Part shown: positions 21,688-34,884 of the stretch, piece after piece | How the letters are laid out: each line of letters begins with the position of its first letter | Numbering within the stretch: position 1 is the stretch's first letter | From: Owenia fusiformis | Lineage: Eukaryota; Annelida; Polychaeta; Sabellida; Oweniidae | DNA length: 64,000 nt | Reading direction: 5' to 3' | NCBI GenBank assembly: GCA_903813345.2 | Contig: CAIIXF020000003.1 | Span: forward strand, 16,010,931 to 16,074,930 | The notes under the pieces: generated by a model | What the model was told of the DNA's origin: nothing | Databases searched by the model: none | The model's input: only the letters and a program-made list of their open reading frames with translations | Program-made: the position numbers and the translations under genes

Positions 21688-23490
21688 ATGTCTAAATTGC
21701 TGGTAATTCTCGCATTGGCCGTTTGCGCCTTTGTTGCTGTCAAAGCAGATAAATGTAGCCAGCTACAAGCCATGAAGGTGAAAACACAATGGGGAGAAAT
21801 CTACGCCGATGATTCCGAAAACAGAGCTCCTGTCTGTGTCGCCATTTTCAGAGCGTAAGTTAAAGGGACGAAGTGCGTAAATGAAGTCTCATTTTTGATC
21901 TTCATAGTATTTCCAATAGATTAATAAGTACCTGTATAGTATAAGTATCTTTCATTTGACACCAAAAACAGCTCAAACAAACCACATCAGAGTTGACACT
22001 AGATCATGAAGAGATATTTTTGATCTATCAATTTATGTATGTCAAGTTTTTAGCAATGCCATAGAAAGATGGCATTGTTGTTTGCATTAATTATCCATTC
22101 ATTTTTGATAGGATTTTCAACCATGCGCCATCTTTTAATCCAAGAGTTATCTAAAAACATACACTTTATGAAAAGTGATAATTCACTTCTTTTGATCTCT
22201 GAACTTCAAATGCTGTTTTATATGCGAGTAATTTTTTTTTCACTTCAGTATTGACCCAAAATTAAAGTTTTTTATCATATTTGATTGCCTGTGTGAGTGA
22301 CATGTCTTAAATGATATTTTGTCCTTTTCCTTCAAAATAGGCGCATTGCCTGTTTAAGTAGTTGTTCAAGCTTATCGATTTACGACATCTATATTTTGAA
22401 TAAATTTGAATTGTCATTTCTCGACTAAAATTAAAATATGAAATCGCTCGTTTCATTCAGAATTTAGAAGAGTGGTTGGAATTTGAAGTTACCTTTGCCG
22501 TTATATATCTGATTGTCAATTAAACATCATATCTACCTAGTTTTTGAAAAACCTGAAACGACTGAATAATGATGCATTGACTTGATTATGTAGGAGATAT
22601 TGGCAAACATTTAAAACACTGAGATTTTCGAACTTGCATTTTTGAACGATTTAGAGTTTTGCCTAGACGGAAAATGTGATTTCTCGAAAAATACAATACT
22701 AGTATTATAAAACTCAAATGCAAAAAGTGAAAAATCTCATATTCATATGCATTTTGATGTCCCTGTAGCATCTTATAGACATGCCCATGCCCATGCAATA
22801 GGTGGAAAATATATAGTATTTTGGCCCAATTTCTGCCAAAATATATTTAGCATTATTTTTCAAAGACGAATCCGCAATTAATAGGATGCCAGGATTCAAA
22901 CTTCAAAATAAAATTCTGTAACATTCATTGGAATTAAAAACTTTCAAATTTTTATTTTCAGCCTCTTCAAAAAAGATCCAGCAACTAAACCACTTTTCTC
23001 CCGAGTGGGATCAGATGATACCAATTCACCAATCTTCAAAGCCCACTGCCTACGTCTACTAGGTGGACTCGATATGACCATCTCCCTGCTCGACACTCCA
23101 ACTGTCTTGGAACAGACCCTCATCCACCTCAACGAACAGCACTTGGCTCGACCTGGCGTCAAACGCATCTATTTTGATGTAAATATTATCATTTATCAAC
23201 TCCCCCCCCCCCGCTCTCACTTTTTATTTACTATTACTTTAACCAATCTCTGTGGAACAGTCATGTAAATAAACAAAGCGGTTAATGATGAAAAAATAAG
23301 TTTAATTAAGTCGCCTTTCCTTTTATTTCTCAGTTTGTGATTTAGATGTTTAAAATCCATATATCTATTGCAGGCAATGGGTAACGTTTTGGACGAGATT
23401 CTCACCCTTGTCTACCCACCTTATGACCGTAATGCATGGGCGCCATGTTGGTCAACAATCGTAGATGGCATCTCCAAGGGACTTCCTTAA
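21688..23490 (+). CDS. Extracellular globin, annelid A2-like chain
   Basis: Secreted oxygen-binding globin of the type forming annelid hexagonal-bilayer haemoglobin. Coding exons 21688-21854, 22962-23178 and 23374-23490 give 166 residues. The introns fall in phase 2 after FRA and phase 0 before AMGN, the conserved B12.2 and G7.0 globin positions. A signal peptide (about residues 1-20) precedes a mature chain starting near DKCSQLQ. Cys23 and Cys153 (WAPCWS) are placed to form the family's intrachain disulfide; Trp35, distal His84 and proximal His116 (EQH) are present, as is the family motif LGGLDM. Cys85 directly after the distal His is the '+1' free cysteine reported for sulfide-binding A2 chains; there is no cysteine at +11. 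Cys50 may be interchain. An acceptor ('ctactttcag') two bases before the ATG implies a 5' UTR intron. AATAAA lies at 23573-23578. Confidence 0.95.
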
Positions 23491-23572
23491 ACCCGACATG
23501 TACACGAAGAAACAATGAACGCATGCGCTAGGACTATATCAGAATTTTCTACAGGGTGCTAGGATACAGACG

Positions 23573-23578
23573 AATAAA
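23573..23578 (+). terminator. Polyadenylation signal of the globin gene
   Basis: AATAAA 82 bases after the globin stop codon, at a typical distance for an invertebrate 3' untranslated region. Confidence 0.6.
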
Positions 23579-24004
23579 GATTTTGTTCCATTTCTTAACG
23601 AAACACATGGTGGATACCATAACGTGGTACATAAAGATGCGTGAAGATATGCCCGTTTAGATCAGAGACTTATGATAAATTCCGAGAGCATGCGTATTCA
23701 AACACTTAACAACGAACAATCTCGCGTGTATACTTTCCTCAACGTAAAGTATAGCTGCCCCAACATTGATATTCGCTCAAAAGTTATATTTTACATTGTA
23801 AGCGTATATATTTATGACATTTTGATGATTCTATGGGTAGTTTTTTTATTACTCCACAAGTGGATCAGGCCTGAAATCCACGTGTGGAGCGACTCAAAAT
23901 AAACCACAACCCATGTAATTTAATAATATAGGGAATAAAGATAATGAAATTACAATGGAAATTGACGGAATTTGTTTGTTTTTTGGTAAAACATATCCGC
24001 CTAT

Positions 24005-24335
24005 GTTTCAATAGACTAGATGCGAGTAGAAATAGTCTTGATTTACGTCACTAAATATTCAAAATTCAGGCAAAGTGATGTCATATTTGAAATCTACATG
24101 TAAAAGTAAATTTAGAAATCTGGTTTCAAAAAGTGTTTATTTAACTTTGAAAAATTTGACGTGACTTCTTGTTCGGGGAGATTCCCCATAGATCCCATGT
24201 CATAAAATCACATTTCTAGCATTGGACAGATTCCATTTTCTTTTACATGGACACATATTCTAATTTGCATAACTATTAGATACATAGGGTTGATATGAAA
24301 ATTAATCCACTGATCATTGCAATGTAATTTCAATA
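24005..24335. repeat. Dispersed element, family B (truncated copy)
   Basis: Shares 'AGATGCGAGTAGAAATA', 'CTTGATTTACGTCA', 'GGGGAGATTCCCCATAGA' and 'TTTCTTTTACATGGACA' with the fuller copy at 60056-60481, in the same order and orientation. The right terminal repeat is not preserved here. Confidence 0.65.
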
Positions 24336-25714
24336 AGATAGCTAAATGAACGGATATAACATATTAAAGCACCACAATTTTAATTGAACCTAGAAAATAA
24401 CCATTTTGACATTTTCCATATTATCGCACTGGGGCCCCTGGGGGAGAGTTAAAATTAGTTTAAAATGTTACTCCCACAGGAACACCGTTTCGCCTTGGGA
24501 GCTTAACTTTTCCAAAAAGTGTAATTTTGGACCATCCTTGGCCAGGGGCCCGCTTCCCCTCCCTCAGATGAATTCTTAGGGCCCAACATTTAGTGTTTAT
24601 TAAAACATAAAGATCACAAAGTGACGTAATCAACTTGGCATTATTTTGGGTCAAGTTAAAGTCTCAATTAGGTAACACAGGTGAACAGGACGTGACAAAA
24701 CAGCAAGTCAGAAAAACATACTGACATTTTGAATTTGTTTAAAGTAAGATAACTTCTGTTTTGACCTTCAATTAGTTTGATAATTCCTGTATCATTTACA
24801 TGTGCAGGATCACAATGGATATGGTCAGAAGGACCCCAAACATGATGAAATAGGTTTTTCAGCCCTTTGAAAATGTGACTGAAAAATAATTAGTCACTGG
24901 ACAGAATATTTTGATTTTTTTAGAAAATGTGCCAAATATATTGCTTTTATGATTAGTGATGTGAGCTTTGAAAACTTGAAAATCATCTGAAACAAAACTT
25001 GAGGTCATGAAAAGGAAAATTGAAAATAGATCAAATTTTCAAAAGTTCCTATCATTTGAAGCAATATAATATGTAACATTTTCTGAAAAATCCAAAAGAT
25101 TCTGTTCTGTGACTTTTCCAAAAGTGTGACTTTCAACTTTTTTCAGAGGGGTAAAATAGCTATATATTTCATCTTGTTTTTTGGTCATCCTGACCATGGC
25201 CGTTGCGATCCTGGTCATGTAAAAAATATATGGAACTAACAAAACCAACACAGAACTCGGTTATCTTCAAAATTGTTCAAAAATTCAGCATTTTTGTCAC
25301 TTCCTGTTTTTTCACTTTCTGCTATAATACACCATTGTGTTGACAGACAGACATGTGGATGTACCGACTAAAAGACAAACGCAAGAGAGATTGCAATTAC
25401 CAGCAAATCAGAAAGAGTTTTATACCATGTTTATGCATAATACAATCGTGATCTCTGACACTGGACACAGGCTGGGTTAAGCGGTGTAATTATTCACTAC
25501 TTTACACTTGATGCACTCAACTGAGTCGTATAAATCTATACATGTGAAACAAATGCACAATGTTTACACGTGTACAGCATAGTCTTGCATGTAAAAGTCA
25601 ATTTTGGATATTTTACAAGCTATGATTTAGGATTTATATACATCGAGGTGAGTACATGTTCCAGCAAATACATTTCTTCTATAGACACCTAGATATGCGA
25701 TTGTTATGTATTGT
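24336..25714. other. No gene seen; repeat-like sequence
   Basis: Contains a 'GGGGCCCCTGGGGG' block with 'GGGGCCCGCTTCCCC' (24430-24565), and an AT-rich region ending in 'TTGACAGACAGACATGTGG' (25341) of the sort found in dispersed repeats. Open frames here have no recognisable protein content. Confidence 0.4.
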
Positions 25715-26035
25715 ATTTCATTTTATCGCATGATCTGTAAAATGAAGCCCTCTGATTGGTCAGTTCTTGTGCTGTACCAATCTGTATTGCTACTGAGATT
25801 GTCCGCGTTGATCATCTCCGTCGCAATACAGAAAATATTGGTACGGAGGAGACAATCTCAGTAGCAATACAGAGGATAACACGATAAAAACGTTATTGAA
25901 TGATTTGAAGTGCAATACAGGATATATTCTGTCTCGATATTCTGTATTGGCACTCGACTTCGTCTCGTTCCAATACGGAATTTCTCGAACAGAATATATC
26001 CTGTATTGCACTTCAAATCATTCAATAACTTATAT
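25715..26035. repeat. Palindromic dispersed element, family A (full copy)
   Basis: Most complete copy of the family: two hairpins in series. The first pairs 'CTGTATTGCTACTGAGATTG' with 'CAATCTCAGTAGCAATACAG'; the second pairs 'TTGAATGATTTGAAGTGCAA' with 'TTGCACTTCAAATCATTCAA'. It lies about 0.3 kb upstream of the fucosyltransferase coding exon. Confidence 0.8.
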
Positions 26036-26353
26036 TATTACATTGCTTTGCACTGTGTTTCATTGTATTGTATTGTTATATTCACAAGGCTAGAAAATGC
26101 AACAAAAAATGGAGGAGAGATTGGGCTTCTCTTGCTGAAAGTTATCTTTTGTAGATCGTCAAGGCTTTCAGAGTTTTATTTGGGTATTGATAGAGGTTAT
26201 ACTCTACATGTTGGCCCAGTTAAAGATGGTATTGTTATCACTTGGCTTACGTCCGTGGCCCATGAACGATCACCTGGCAACCATTGATTCATGGGATTCA
26301 TTTCATTGGTTGGTTCTATCTTCTATTTTCAGATGTGATTTGATGAGTGTAAC

Positions 26354-27532
26354 ATGGACGCAAAAGTCATATTATTGGGATGCATCACTACCTATACGAT
26401 TCTCCTTATCGTCGTACTGATTAAGCTGAGCAGTTCTCCAACTATCGTTGCTAAAGCTCCGGTAGGTCAGACTGCCGTTGTCGGGGACACATCTCCCGTT
26501 ACCATGGCAAACAGTCTTGTCTCGAATCGTTACTTTATGATGTCGAATAAGTCTTCAAATGCAACAACCATCGTTGAGACTCAAGAAATGTTGGTTCGTC
26601 GTGAAAATCATGACGTCACACCTAGTGCTATGGCAAGAACGGAGCCCCAAAAACAAACAAGGAAACATTACGTCTCCTGTAAGTGGCATTACCTTGACGG
26701 TTTGGGTAACCAAATGTTCCAATATGCCAGTGTGTACGGGATTTCAAGGGCAAATAATCTCACTATTTTGATGCCTGAATTTATCGATATGGGGCAAAGA
26801 ATTTTCTCTTTAACTGCGGAGAGGACAAAATCCAAATCGCAGCAACCTGGGTTTAAATGGAAAAAGCACTGGACAGGGAGGGAGTGCTGCAAATTTCACA
26901 AAGACACGATGGTGATGTACAAGTCACCCCATTACCGTGATAGAGATATCGAAGTGAGGGGTTATAGACAATCATGGAAATATTTTAAAAATTTTGAGGA
27001 TGAAATTCGGAAAGAGTTTACATTTCAAAAAACAATTCAACAACAGGCAAATTATTACCTGGAGGTTGTTATGAAACAGACATTTGGTAATATTCCTAGA
27101 GAAAATGTAACGCTTGTCAGTATACATGCCAGAAGAGGCGATATGATGGGTAAAAATAAAGAGGAGTATGGGCAGATCATTTCAACAGCATCATATTTCA
27201 ACCGTGCAATAGACTATTTCAATACACACTTAAATAAATCTGAGAACCTTCTGTACATCGTGTTCAGTGACAATATTGAGTGGTGTATGGAAAACCTCAC
27301 ACGTAGCGATAGTAAGATTATATACAGTAGAAATAATACAGCTGACGTGGACCTTGCAGTTATGGGACAATGTGACCATAGCGTCATGTCAATTGGGACA
27401 TTTGGTTGGTGGGGGGCATGGTTGGCAGGGGGCGTTGCAGTATACGATCAAAGATGGCCGCGCCCAGGTTCACCATTAGCGAAAAACGTTAATAAAGAAG
27501 ATTATTTTTACCCTGGTTGGGTGCCATTATGA
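26354..27532 (+). CDS. GT11 alpha-1,2-fucosyltransferase
   Basis: Golgi type II membrane enzyme expected to transfer L-fucose from GDP-fucose to a terminal galactose in alpha-1,2 linkage (FUT1/FUT2 family, glycosyltransferase family 11). It has 392 residues from one uninterrupted exon. A short cytoplasmic tail is followed by a membrane anchor at about residues 5-24 (VILLGCITTYTILLIVVLI) and a serine/threonine-rich stem. The catalytic part starts near residue 109 with the family signature DGLGNQMFQYAS, then HARRGD at about 258-263 (GDP-fucose binding), DLAVMGQCDHSVMSIGTFGW and WGAWLAGG. Several N-glycosylation sequons are present (NVT, NKS, NLT, NNT). An acceptor ('ttctattttcag', AG at 26331-26332) shows that a non-coding exon is spliced upstream. 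Two upstream ATGs lie between that acceptor and the start. Confidence 0.93.
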   Translation: MDAKVILLGCITTYTILLIVVLIKLSSSPTIVAKAPVGQTAVVGDTSPVTMANSLVSNRYFMMSNKSSNATTIVETQEMLVRRENHDVTPSAMARTEPQKQTRKHYVSCKWHYLDGLGNQMFQYASVYGISRANNLTILMPEFIDMGQRIFSLTAERTKSKSQQPGFKWKKHWTGRECCKFHKDTMVMYKSPHYRDRDIEVRGYRQSWKYFKNFEDEIRKEFTFQKTIQQQANYYLEVVMKQTFGNIPRENVTLVSIHARRGDMMGKNKEEYGQIISTASYFNRAIDYFNTHLNKSENLLYIVFSDNIEWCMENLTRSDSKIIYSRNNTADVDLAVMGQCDHSVMSIGTFGWWGAWLAGGVAVYDQRWPRPGSPLAKNVNKEDYFYPGWVPL

Positions 27533-29560
27533 TTATGTTTAATTAATAAAACAACTAGTTTTTCCCATAGTAAGCTAACCCAGTTTTATCGTCATGGTAA
27601 CTAGTCTTACCGCCATAGTAACTTATTTAAAAATCAATTTAGAATTAAAGTATCTTATTCAAAGGAGAATGATAAAATTATTTGAAACTTGAATAATAGA
27701 ATAATAAATACTAAACAAATATGCGTTTAATTTCATTGTGTAATACATAAAATTGTTTTTTCATACTTCATACCACTTCATAATTCATTGGTAAAATAGG
27801 TCTCATACTTCATAACTTTTAGTAACCTTAACCAGCTGCCTTAACACCATTTTTTCTCAAACATATCCCCCCCCCCCCTTCCTCATTGGTCTTTCTGTTA
27901 GTCCGTGTTGTGATGGCGCGAATTCACTCATTGAAAACTCTCCTATCCTATGGATCCCGATGCAAATCTAAAACTGTTGCAGCATCATTCATTATCCCTT
28001 TTCAACTGACAGGATTCAATTAAATAAATAATATATATTTTTACTATATGTAAGCATGAATTTAAAAGCCCTATACGTCGGATTAAATTGAAACTACTTA
28101 GCATTATAATGACTCTCAGCATCTGGCATTATAGACATGCATGACATTTTGTGTGCTTTGTTTAGATTAGTGTGATTTGACAGTCTTGCATCAAGCCCCT
28201 GGACCGACTCCCCCTCCCCCTATCTACTGTACCTCACTTGTGGAGCTTGTGGAGGTCAGACATCTCTAAAATAGGGCGGGGGGGTCACACACTCTCAAGC
28301 AAAATAGTGATCTGTCATTTGCTTTAACTTGACTCCAAACTTAATCATGTTTATGTATCAGCTAAAGATGCTTATACAACTTTAATAAATATATTATCTT
28401 GCAATAACATGCCTTTGGCAAACCATTTGTTCCACAAATATGAATACATATATAGGTGACTTAATATAACCCCAGGAAATTGAAATGTTCATTGTAGCCA
28501 TTGTACAATTGGATTAACTAGATTCCAAAAGAGTGGCTTTCTAGGTTGCTTTTCTCGATGAAAGCGTCTATAGTGATTCAGAGCGTTTGTTTGCATTCAA
28601 TAGGATCAGCATCCTTTCACTGGAATTAATCCCAGTTAAATCTTTTGATGTCTTTCAATGCGTAATCCGTCTGCGCAGATGACCAAACTAAATGTAAACA
28701 CTATTATGCGACCCTGAATTTTCTAGGGTCATTTCTGAGTGTTCTCTGCACGAACTAGGGATGAGAGCTGACTTTGTGAACGAGATTGACGCAGTTGCCC
28801 TCATTATGAGCCAAGAGAATGTAATTGACGATACGAATGAAGGTGTTCTCAACTACGAATGAAACTTGAAGGCCCAGTCCTTTATCACCATCTGTGTACT
28901 ATATCTAGTATCCGACCAGAAGGTATCCGACTGTGTTCAACTCTGATATAACTTCTGCGTCATATCTACGTACTGAACTAGGTGAGTTACGTATATCAAC
29001 ATATTTACTCATTCTGATACTCGCGACTTCTCACAACGTATCTCCAGTCTTGAAAAGGAAGATGTCGAGCTGTTCCAAACTTCTAGGATGAGGTTATTAT
29101 ACAATATATGATAAATACTTTGAATTTGTATCATTTCTTTTGCAAGATCTGTACCTGTGAGGCTGACAAGTCAAAGAGATAGTTTTGCATATGTTATTGT
29201 AACTGAGACTTAGGTTAGGTGTAAATTGTGGATGGCAGAAAAGTCTTGCAAGCATCTTGTCTCTATTTTATCCCACGGTTAAATGACATGTCTATGAGGA
29301 CGGATCATAAGGACTTACAGCGAGTATATTGAATATGTAAGATTATATACTTTTGTTTATGCAGATTAAGCGCAATGCAGATTTGTCTGAAATTAACAAA
29401 AATTATCTAAGTTTAAAATCAGAATAAGACCAATCGAGATTGCTAGCGATACAAAAGGTAAAGAACGCTTGCCAAAAAATGTAGCCTGACGCCAAGGCAA
29501 GTCTTGTTGCAAGCTCTTGTGCCCCCCCCCCCATATACACTTCAATTCTAAATGGGACAT
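27533..29560. other. Gene-poor stretch after the fucosyltransferase
   Basis: A usable AATAAA is at 27703-27708. A C10 tract lies near 27868 and purine/pyrimidine-rich patches at 28200-28300. A short open stretch at 28710-28862 is listed under findings. No other gene or repeat is recognised. Confidence 0.4.
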
Positions 29561-29577
29561 TCTTAGTTTTAACATTT

Positions 29578-30675
29578 GTTGTGAGGGGGTTTACATTTGT
29601 AGTGAATGGGTTTACATTTTTAGTGAGTGAGTCTACATTTGTAGTGAGTGGGTTTCATTTATAGTGAGTGAGTACATTTGTAGTGAGTGGTTTTCATTTA
29701 TAGTGAGTGGGTCTACATTTGTAGTGAGTGGGTTTCATTTATAGTGAGTGGGTCTACATTTGTAGTGAGTGGGTTTCATTTATAGTGAGTGGGGCTACAT
29801 TTGTAGTGAGTGGGTTTCATTCATAGTGAGTGGGTTTACATTTGTAGTGAGTGGGTTTCATTTATAGTGAGTGAGTCTACATTTGTAGTGAGTGGGTTTC
29901 ATTTATAGTGAGTGGGTCTACATTTGTAGAGAGTGGGTTTCATTTGTATAGTGAGTGGGTCTACATTTGTAGTGAGTGGGTTTCATTTATAGTGAGTGGG
30001 TCTACATTGGTAGTGAGTGGGTCTCAATTATAGTGAGTGGGTCTACATTTGTAGTGAGTGGGTTTCATTTATAGTGAGCGGACTTACATTTGTAATGAGT
30101 GGGTTTCATTTATAGTGAGTGAGTCTACATTTGTAGTGAGTGGGTTTCATTTATAGTGAGTGGACTTACATTTGTAATGAGTGGGTTTCATTTATAGTGA
30201 GTGGGTCTACATTTGTAGTGAGTGGGTTTCATTTATAGTGAGTGGACTTACATTTGTAATGAGTGGATTTACATTTATAGTGTGTGGGTCTACATTTGTA
30301 GTGAGTGGGTTTCATTTATAGTGAGTGGGTCTACATTTGTAGTGAGTGGGTTTCATTTATAGTGTGTGGGTCTACATTTGTAATGAGTGGGTTTCATTTA
30401 TAGTGAGTGGGTCTACATTTGTAGTGAGTGGGTTTCAATTATAGTGTGTGGGTCTACATTTGTAGTGAGTGGGTTTCATTTATAGTGAGTGGGTCTACAT
30501 TTGTAGTGAGTGGGTTTCATTTATAGTGTGTGGGTCTACATTTGTAATGAGTGGGTTTCATTTATAGTGAGTGGGTCTACATTTGTAGTGAGTGGGTTTC
30601 AATTATAGTGTGTGGATCTACATTTGTAGTGAGTGGGTTTCATTTATAGTGAGTGGGTCTACATTTATAACGAGT
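29578..30675. repeat. 1.1-kb minisatellite, ~40-bp alternating unit
   Basis: About 55 copies of a roughly 20-bp unit arranged as alternating dimers: 'GTGAGTGGGTTTCATTTATA' followed by 'GTGAGTGGGTCTACATTTGT'-A. Variants with GTGTGTGG, AATGAG and GGACTTACATT recur in blocks, so multi-unit segments have been copied. Both strands have stop codons throughout, so it is non-coding. Confidence 0.95.
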
Positions 30676-33600
30676 AGCCATGGGTACCATTTATAGTGCC
30701 AAGACCGAATCTAAAATGAGGATTCGACGCTATTAATAGCGTCTCCAAAAATTGGTGCACTGCCATTTTTAACTTCAAGGTATTGTGTTCAATATTAAGA
30801 TATCATAACTATTTGAATGAAATATTAATATTTATACTATAGTTTAATAGAAAGGAAACAAACTATCGAAAACGTCTCAATGTCAAAAGTTGACATATTG
30901 TAATTTTCCAAAAACTGTGAAGATACGCGTCTTGATATGTCATATCATGTCATGTAAAATCATATCATGTGACTTGTCATGACTTCGAAATCCTGAAAAA
31001 AAACAATTTGTGTCCAAAAAAATTGATGCCCAATTTGCCCAACCAAACACCAACTGGGTAATATCAATAAAAACATATAAAACAAACTGAGTTAATTGAG
31101 CAAAGTGGGCATTATACTTGTATATATTATATATATATTTGTGCCTAATTTCAAAGAAAATGGGCCTCGGTCGCAAAGCTTCTGCGAACTTGGTATGATC
31201 GCTTCTTAATTTGAACTTACTATAAGAATAGTTCAAATTTAATTTGCTTTATAATGATATCAAGTGAAAAATATCTGTCATTCGGTAACCGTAGTCTAAA
31301 AACAGTCCTATGAACAAACAGAAATCGTAAAATGTCAGAACTCGCCAACCAAAAATAATATTTTGTAATGTTTTCATAAGTAATTCCAATTTTTTATTAA
31401 CATTTATTTGCTACCATAACAGCTTATACAACTTCTCAATTCTAATCTGTTTGGTATTTCAAATTCGTCATTTTTCTTTGTGAGTATATTCTAAAGTTAC
31501 ATTAATTTTTAGAAATAAAATGAGTCAATATCCACTTTTCCATTGTCTTTTATTGATCAGGGAAACCTTAGAATTCTTAGGGCCAATGGAGGAGAAACAA
31601 CCGAAACCTCATTCTAATTTGTTGTAGAAAAGTATTTAATAATGTTTACATATGGATTGTTAAGTCTTAACCCCAGTGATAATCCTCACTTATGACTTAT
31701 ATGTGGAGTCGAAGTCTTGCATTGAGCCACCGTTTTGACAATTTTGTTTTCCCAAAGGGTGGTTGGAGAAAATGGGACAGAGTGCAGTCTTGAAGACAAG
31801 TTAGTTTATTGTAGTCTACATTTTCAATGTCTTTTTACAGATTTTTGGTGTCATGTACATGTACCATGTGCCTTTAAAAAACCAACATATCAAACAACGA
31901 ATTTTAGTCACAAAATGTGAAATTGAAGCTTCAAAAATATTTGTTTAAAGACGTACCATTTTGGCGAAGTAGGCGTATCCGCAAAAAACGAAATCCTGTA
32001 ATAGGACTTTATTTCAATATTCATAACCAATCAATGGTCTTTAATAATTCACGTTTATTGATAATTCCATATGAGTAATGTCTGATTACGGCCCACTAAA
32101 AGGTAAACATCAAACTATAGTCTTTTATCGATCCATATCGATTGTTTTGTGTTGCGAATACTAAACCCCTGCATTCAGTACGAGCCAACATGCATTCCAA
32201 GTTTGCACCCAAAAGCTGATGAATAAAACTCGGGTTATATTGCACCTACACATTTCAAGAATTTGGAACAAAAGGAAATACCACATGTGTGAATTCTGCG
32301 AGATTTTGGGATATATACAGCCGCCAATCATGGTCAAAATTACGGATACGTCTGCGAGGGATGATATCTGACACTTTTCGAGTACGATTTTGGAATCACA
32401 GGTAACATGTAGATTACAAGAGTTAAATATGTTAAGTTAGACCAATGTGTATTTACATAACCCTGAGTATACTTGTGATATTGTTGAACTATTGTCAAGA
32501 ATCAACATAGTTGGTATACCTACGACATTGTACATGTCCGTGGGACATATGTTAACCTAGATCTACCGTATATAACCTAAAATGGACTCGTATCTTAGTC
32601 AGGAATACGACAATGTATAGAACAACATTAGATAGGATAAGATCGGTAAGCAATCTCTTTTTATATTACCTTTGGCTTAATCAGAGGGTTCGGGCATGTT
32701 TGAAGAATTAGATGACATGGGAATACATCTTTAACGCATCGTCGATACTCGAAAATAGAAGGCCCTGGTTACGAAAATAGTGCCCTCTTAAAACGTTTGA
32801 TTTTGGTCTTTTAAAAGAGAGCTTCGTCTACATAATGTAAGCTCTTGACTCTCAGGATATGATGACGGATTTCAGACATCGTGGCCAGGATATGAGAGAC
32901 TATTTTCTCTGAGTATGCCATTAATCATAAAGATTGGTTTAAATAACATTTAAAATTGTCGTCACTGCTTCGTTTCTGATATTGGGTACACTTTTCGGAA
33001 AACTTCAAAAAAGTCTGTCCAGCGACCTTTTTTTGTTGCACGACATTTGTCTAAATAGTTCCATTAGCAAACAGAACTCGTTAATACCACACATTGCTGA
33101 AATTCCTATCTGATTATGTCTATTGTGTCTATGTGTTATTCCCATCATGGCCATTGGGAGGCATATATACTGTAATTCAATAGAGAGTTTTTTGAGCTTG
33201 TTGAAAGTCAAAGGAATAAAGATATTACCAAGATATAAAATCTCTTACATGGTTTGAATCGGATTGTTTTTCTCGATTGGCTCTTTGCCTTCAGGGTAAC
33301 AATGTCCTTTTGCATGCATAAATGCTGAACTTAGCACCCCATACAATTTACTATCATTTTTCGATAATCCCTCGTATTTATATGAACCTAAGGTAATCCT
33401 ATAAAACACATAGTTCTTTAATTGTATACTTTGTCCAACATTGAAGTGTCACATTCCTATTATAACTTGATCCAATATTTACTTACACGCCTTTTAAACT
33501 CATATTTAAAGCATTTAGGTGTTACGCTTTCTTTTTTATGCGATTACATATAATAGACATACATACACGAGATAAACCTTGAAGATATCGGATTAGACCC

Positions 33601-34884
33601 CCAATTCAGTTCAGGAATAGATGTTTTATCCTTCTGTTACGAATAATAAAATAATATCCACTCCAAGCTCAATTATGATAAATCCAACAAAAAAACTCGA
33701 TTTGACCCTGGCAATCCGACCAATATCTCTAATCAGCTTTTATTTATAATAGCATCCTACAAAATCGGACTTCGCTTTTATCGCATTAAAATACCCTTGG
33801 ACCAAGGATGGCTTAATCTCGATCGCATCTGCTATCTTCTCAAGCCAAAACGAGTCTAAATCTTGCATCATAATACATCTCCCGTACAGTCTCAACTTGG
33901 GACAGAGACATATAATTTTATATGTCTCTGCTTGGGAGAACCTTTATTTTCTCAGCTCCCCTGGCCTCATTTTAGGATTCACACCCTTTACTGTCCTTTG
34001 GTGTTTGATAAAGAATAATGCCTCTGATAAATCAGAATTGGTCCGCCTTTTCAACACCAGAGAAGGCTTGGCGTTCAAATATTACTGTGTCTCCATCTAT
34101 CTCTATTCATCTATCGAGCCTCGTGGACATGAGACAGTCACTAAATTTGATATTTATCATTGATACGTTATGTCACTTGAAGGAAAGCGATTGTTTTGGA
34201 TTGTGTAAGTATTGTATTGGATTGCCAAATAGATAGGCTCCCAAATTGTATACCATTGATGTATTGCTGTATTATTTTGGTTACCAGACCTCATCTCATC
34301 TGCCGCTTGGAAAGTTCAAGACAAAGGGGGCGTGCGTGTCGCGATGTCACGATTTGTTGAACATGATGAAATATCCTTGCTGTCAATTTAAACAACGTAG
34401 TTATCAATAACTTTGAGGTAAAAATTGACTGTTTTGTACTCAGTCGTGTCATTCCCGATCTGTCTTATTACTTCCTTGCTCTTCTTACACCTTTACACGA
34501 ACCGCGATAATATTTCGAAGGGATGTCTGGTCGTGTCTGTATGTGTCAGTGATCTTAGAAATGTTATGGCCATATTTAGATCAACTAATGAAGGACGTCT
34601 GGTATAATAGCTCAGATTTCTCACGAATCACCTTTACTTAACACGATCTGAATGAGGTGTGTATTGTTCGAGGTAATGATTAGTCGATTATATGTACTGA
34701 TATAATTCATTACTACAGACAGTAAACATACAGTGACTGCTGCCAAAAATGACTTAATAATTTTGCATTTAGCCCAGATACAGGTCAATACGAGGCTGTT
34801 CGCAAGCTTTGCCAAGATTGCATCGATTGTTTCATAGAGTCTACACGAAATTCACGTCGTGTTACATCATAATAACGCAACGTT
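30676..34884. other. Gene-poor AT-rich region
   Basis: I find no exon with matching splice signals and no clear repeat. Open frames (for example 33897-34163) read as random AT-rich peptide. Confidence 0.4.
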
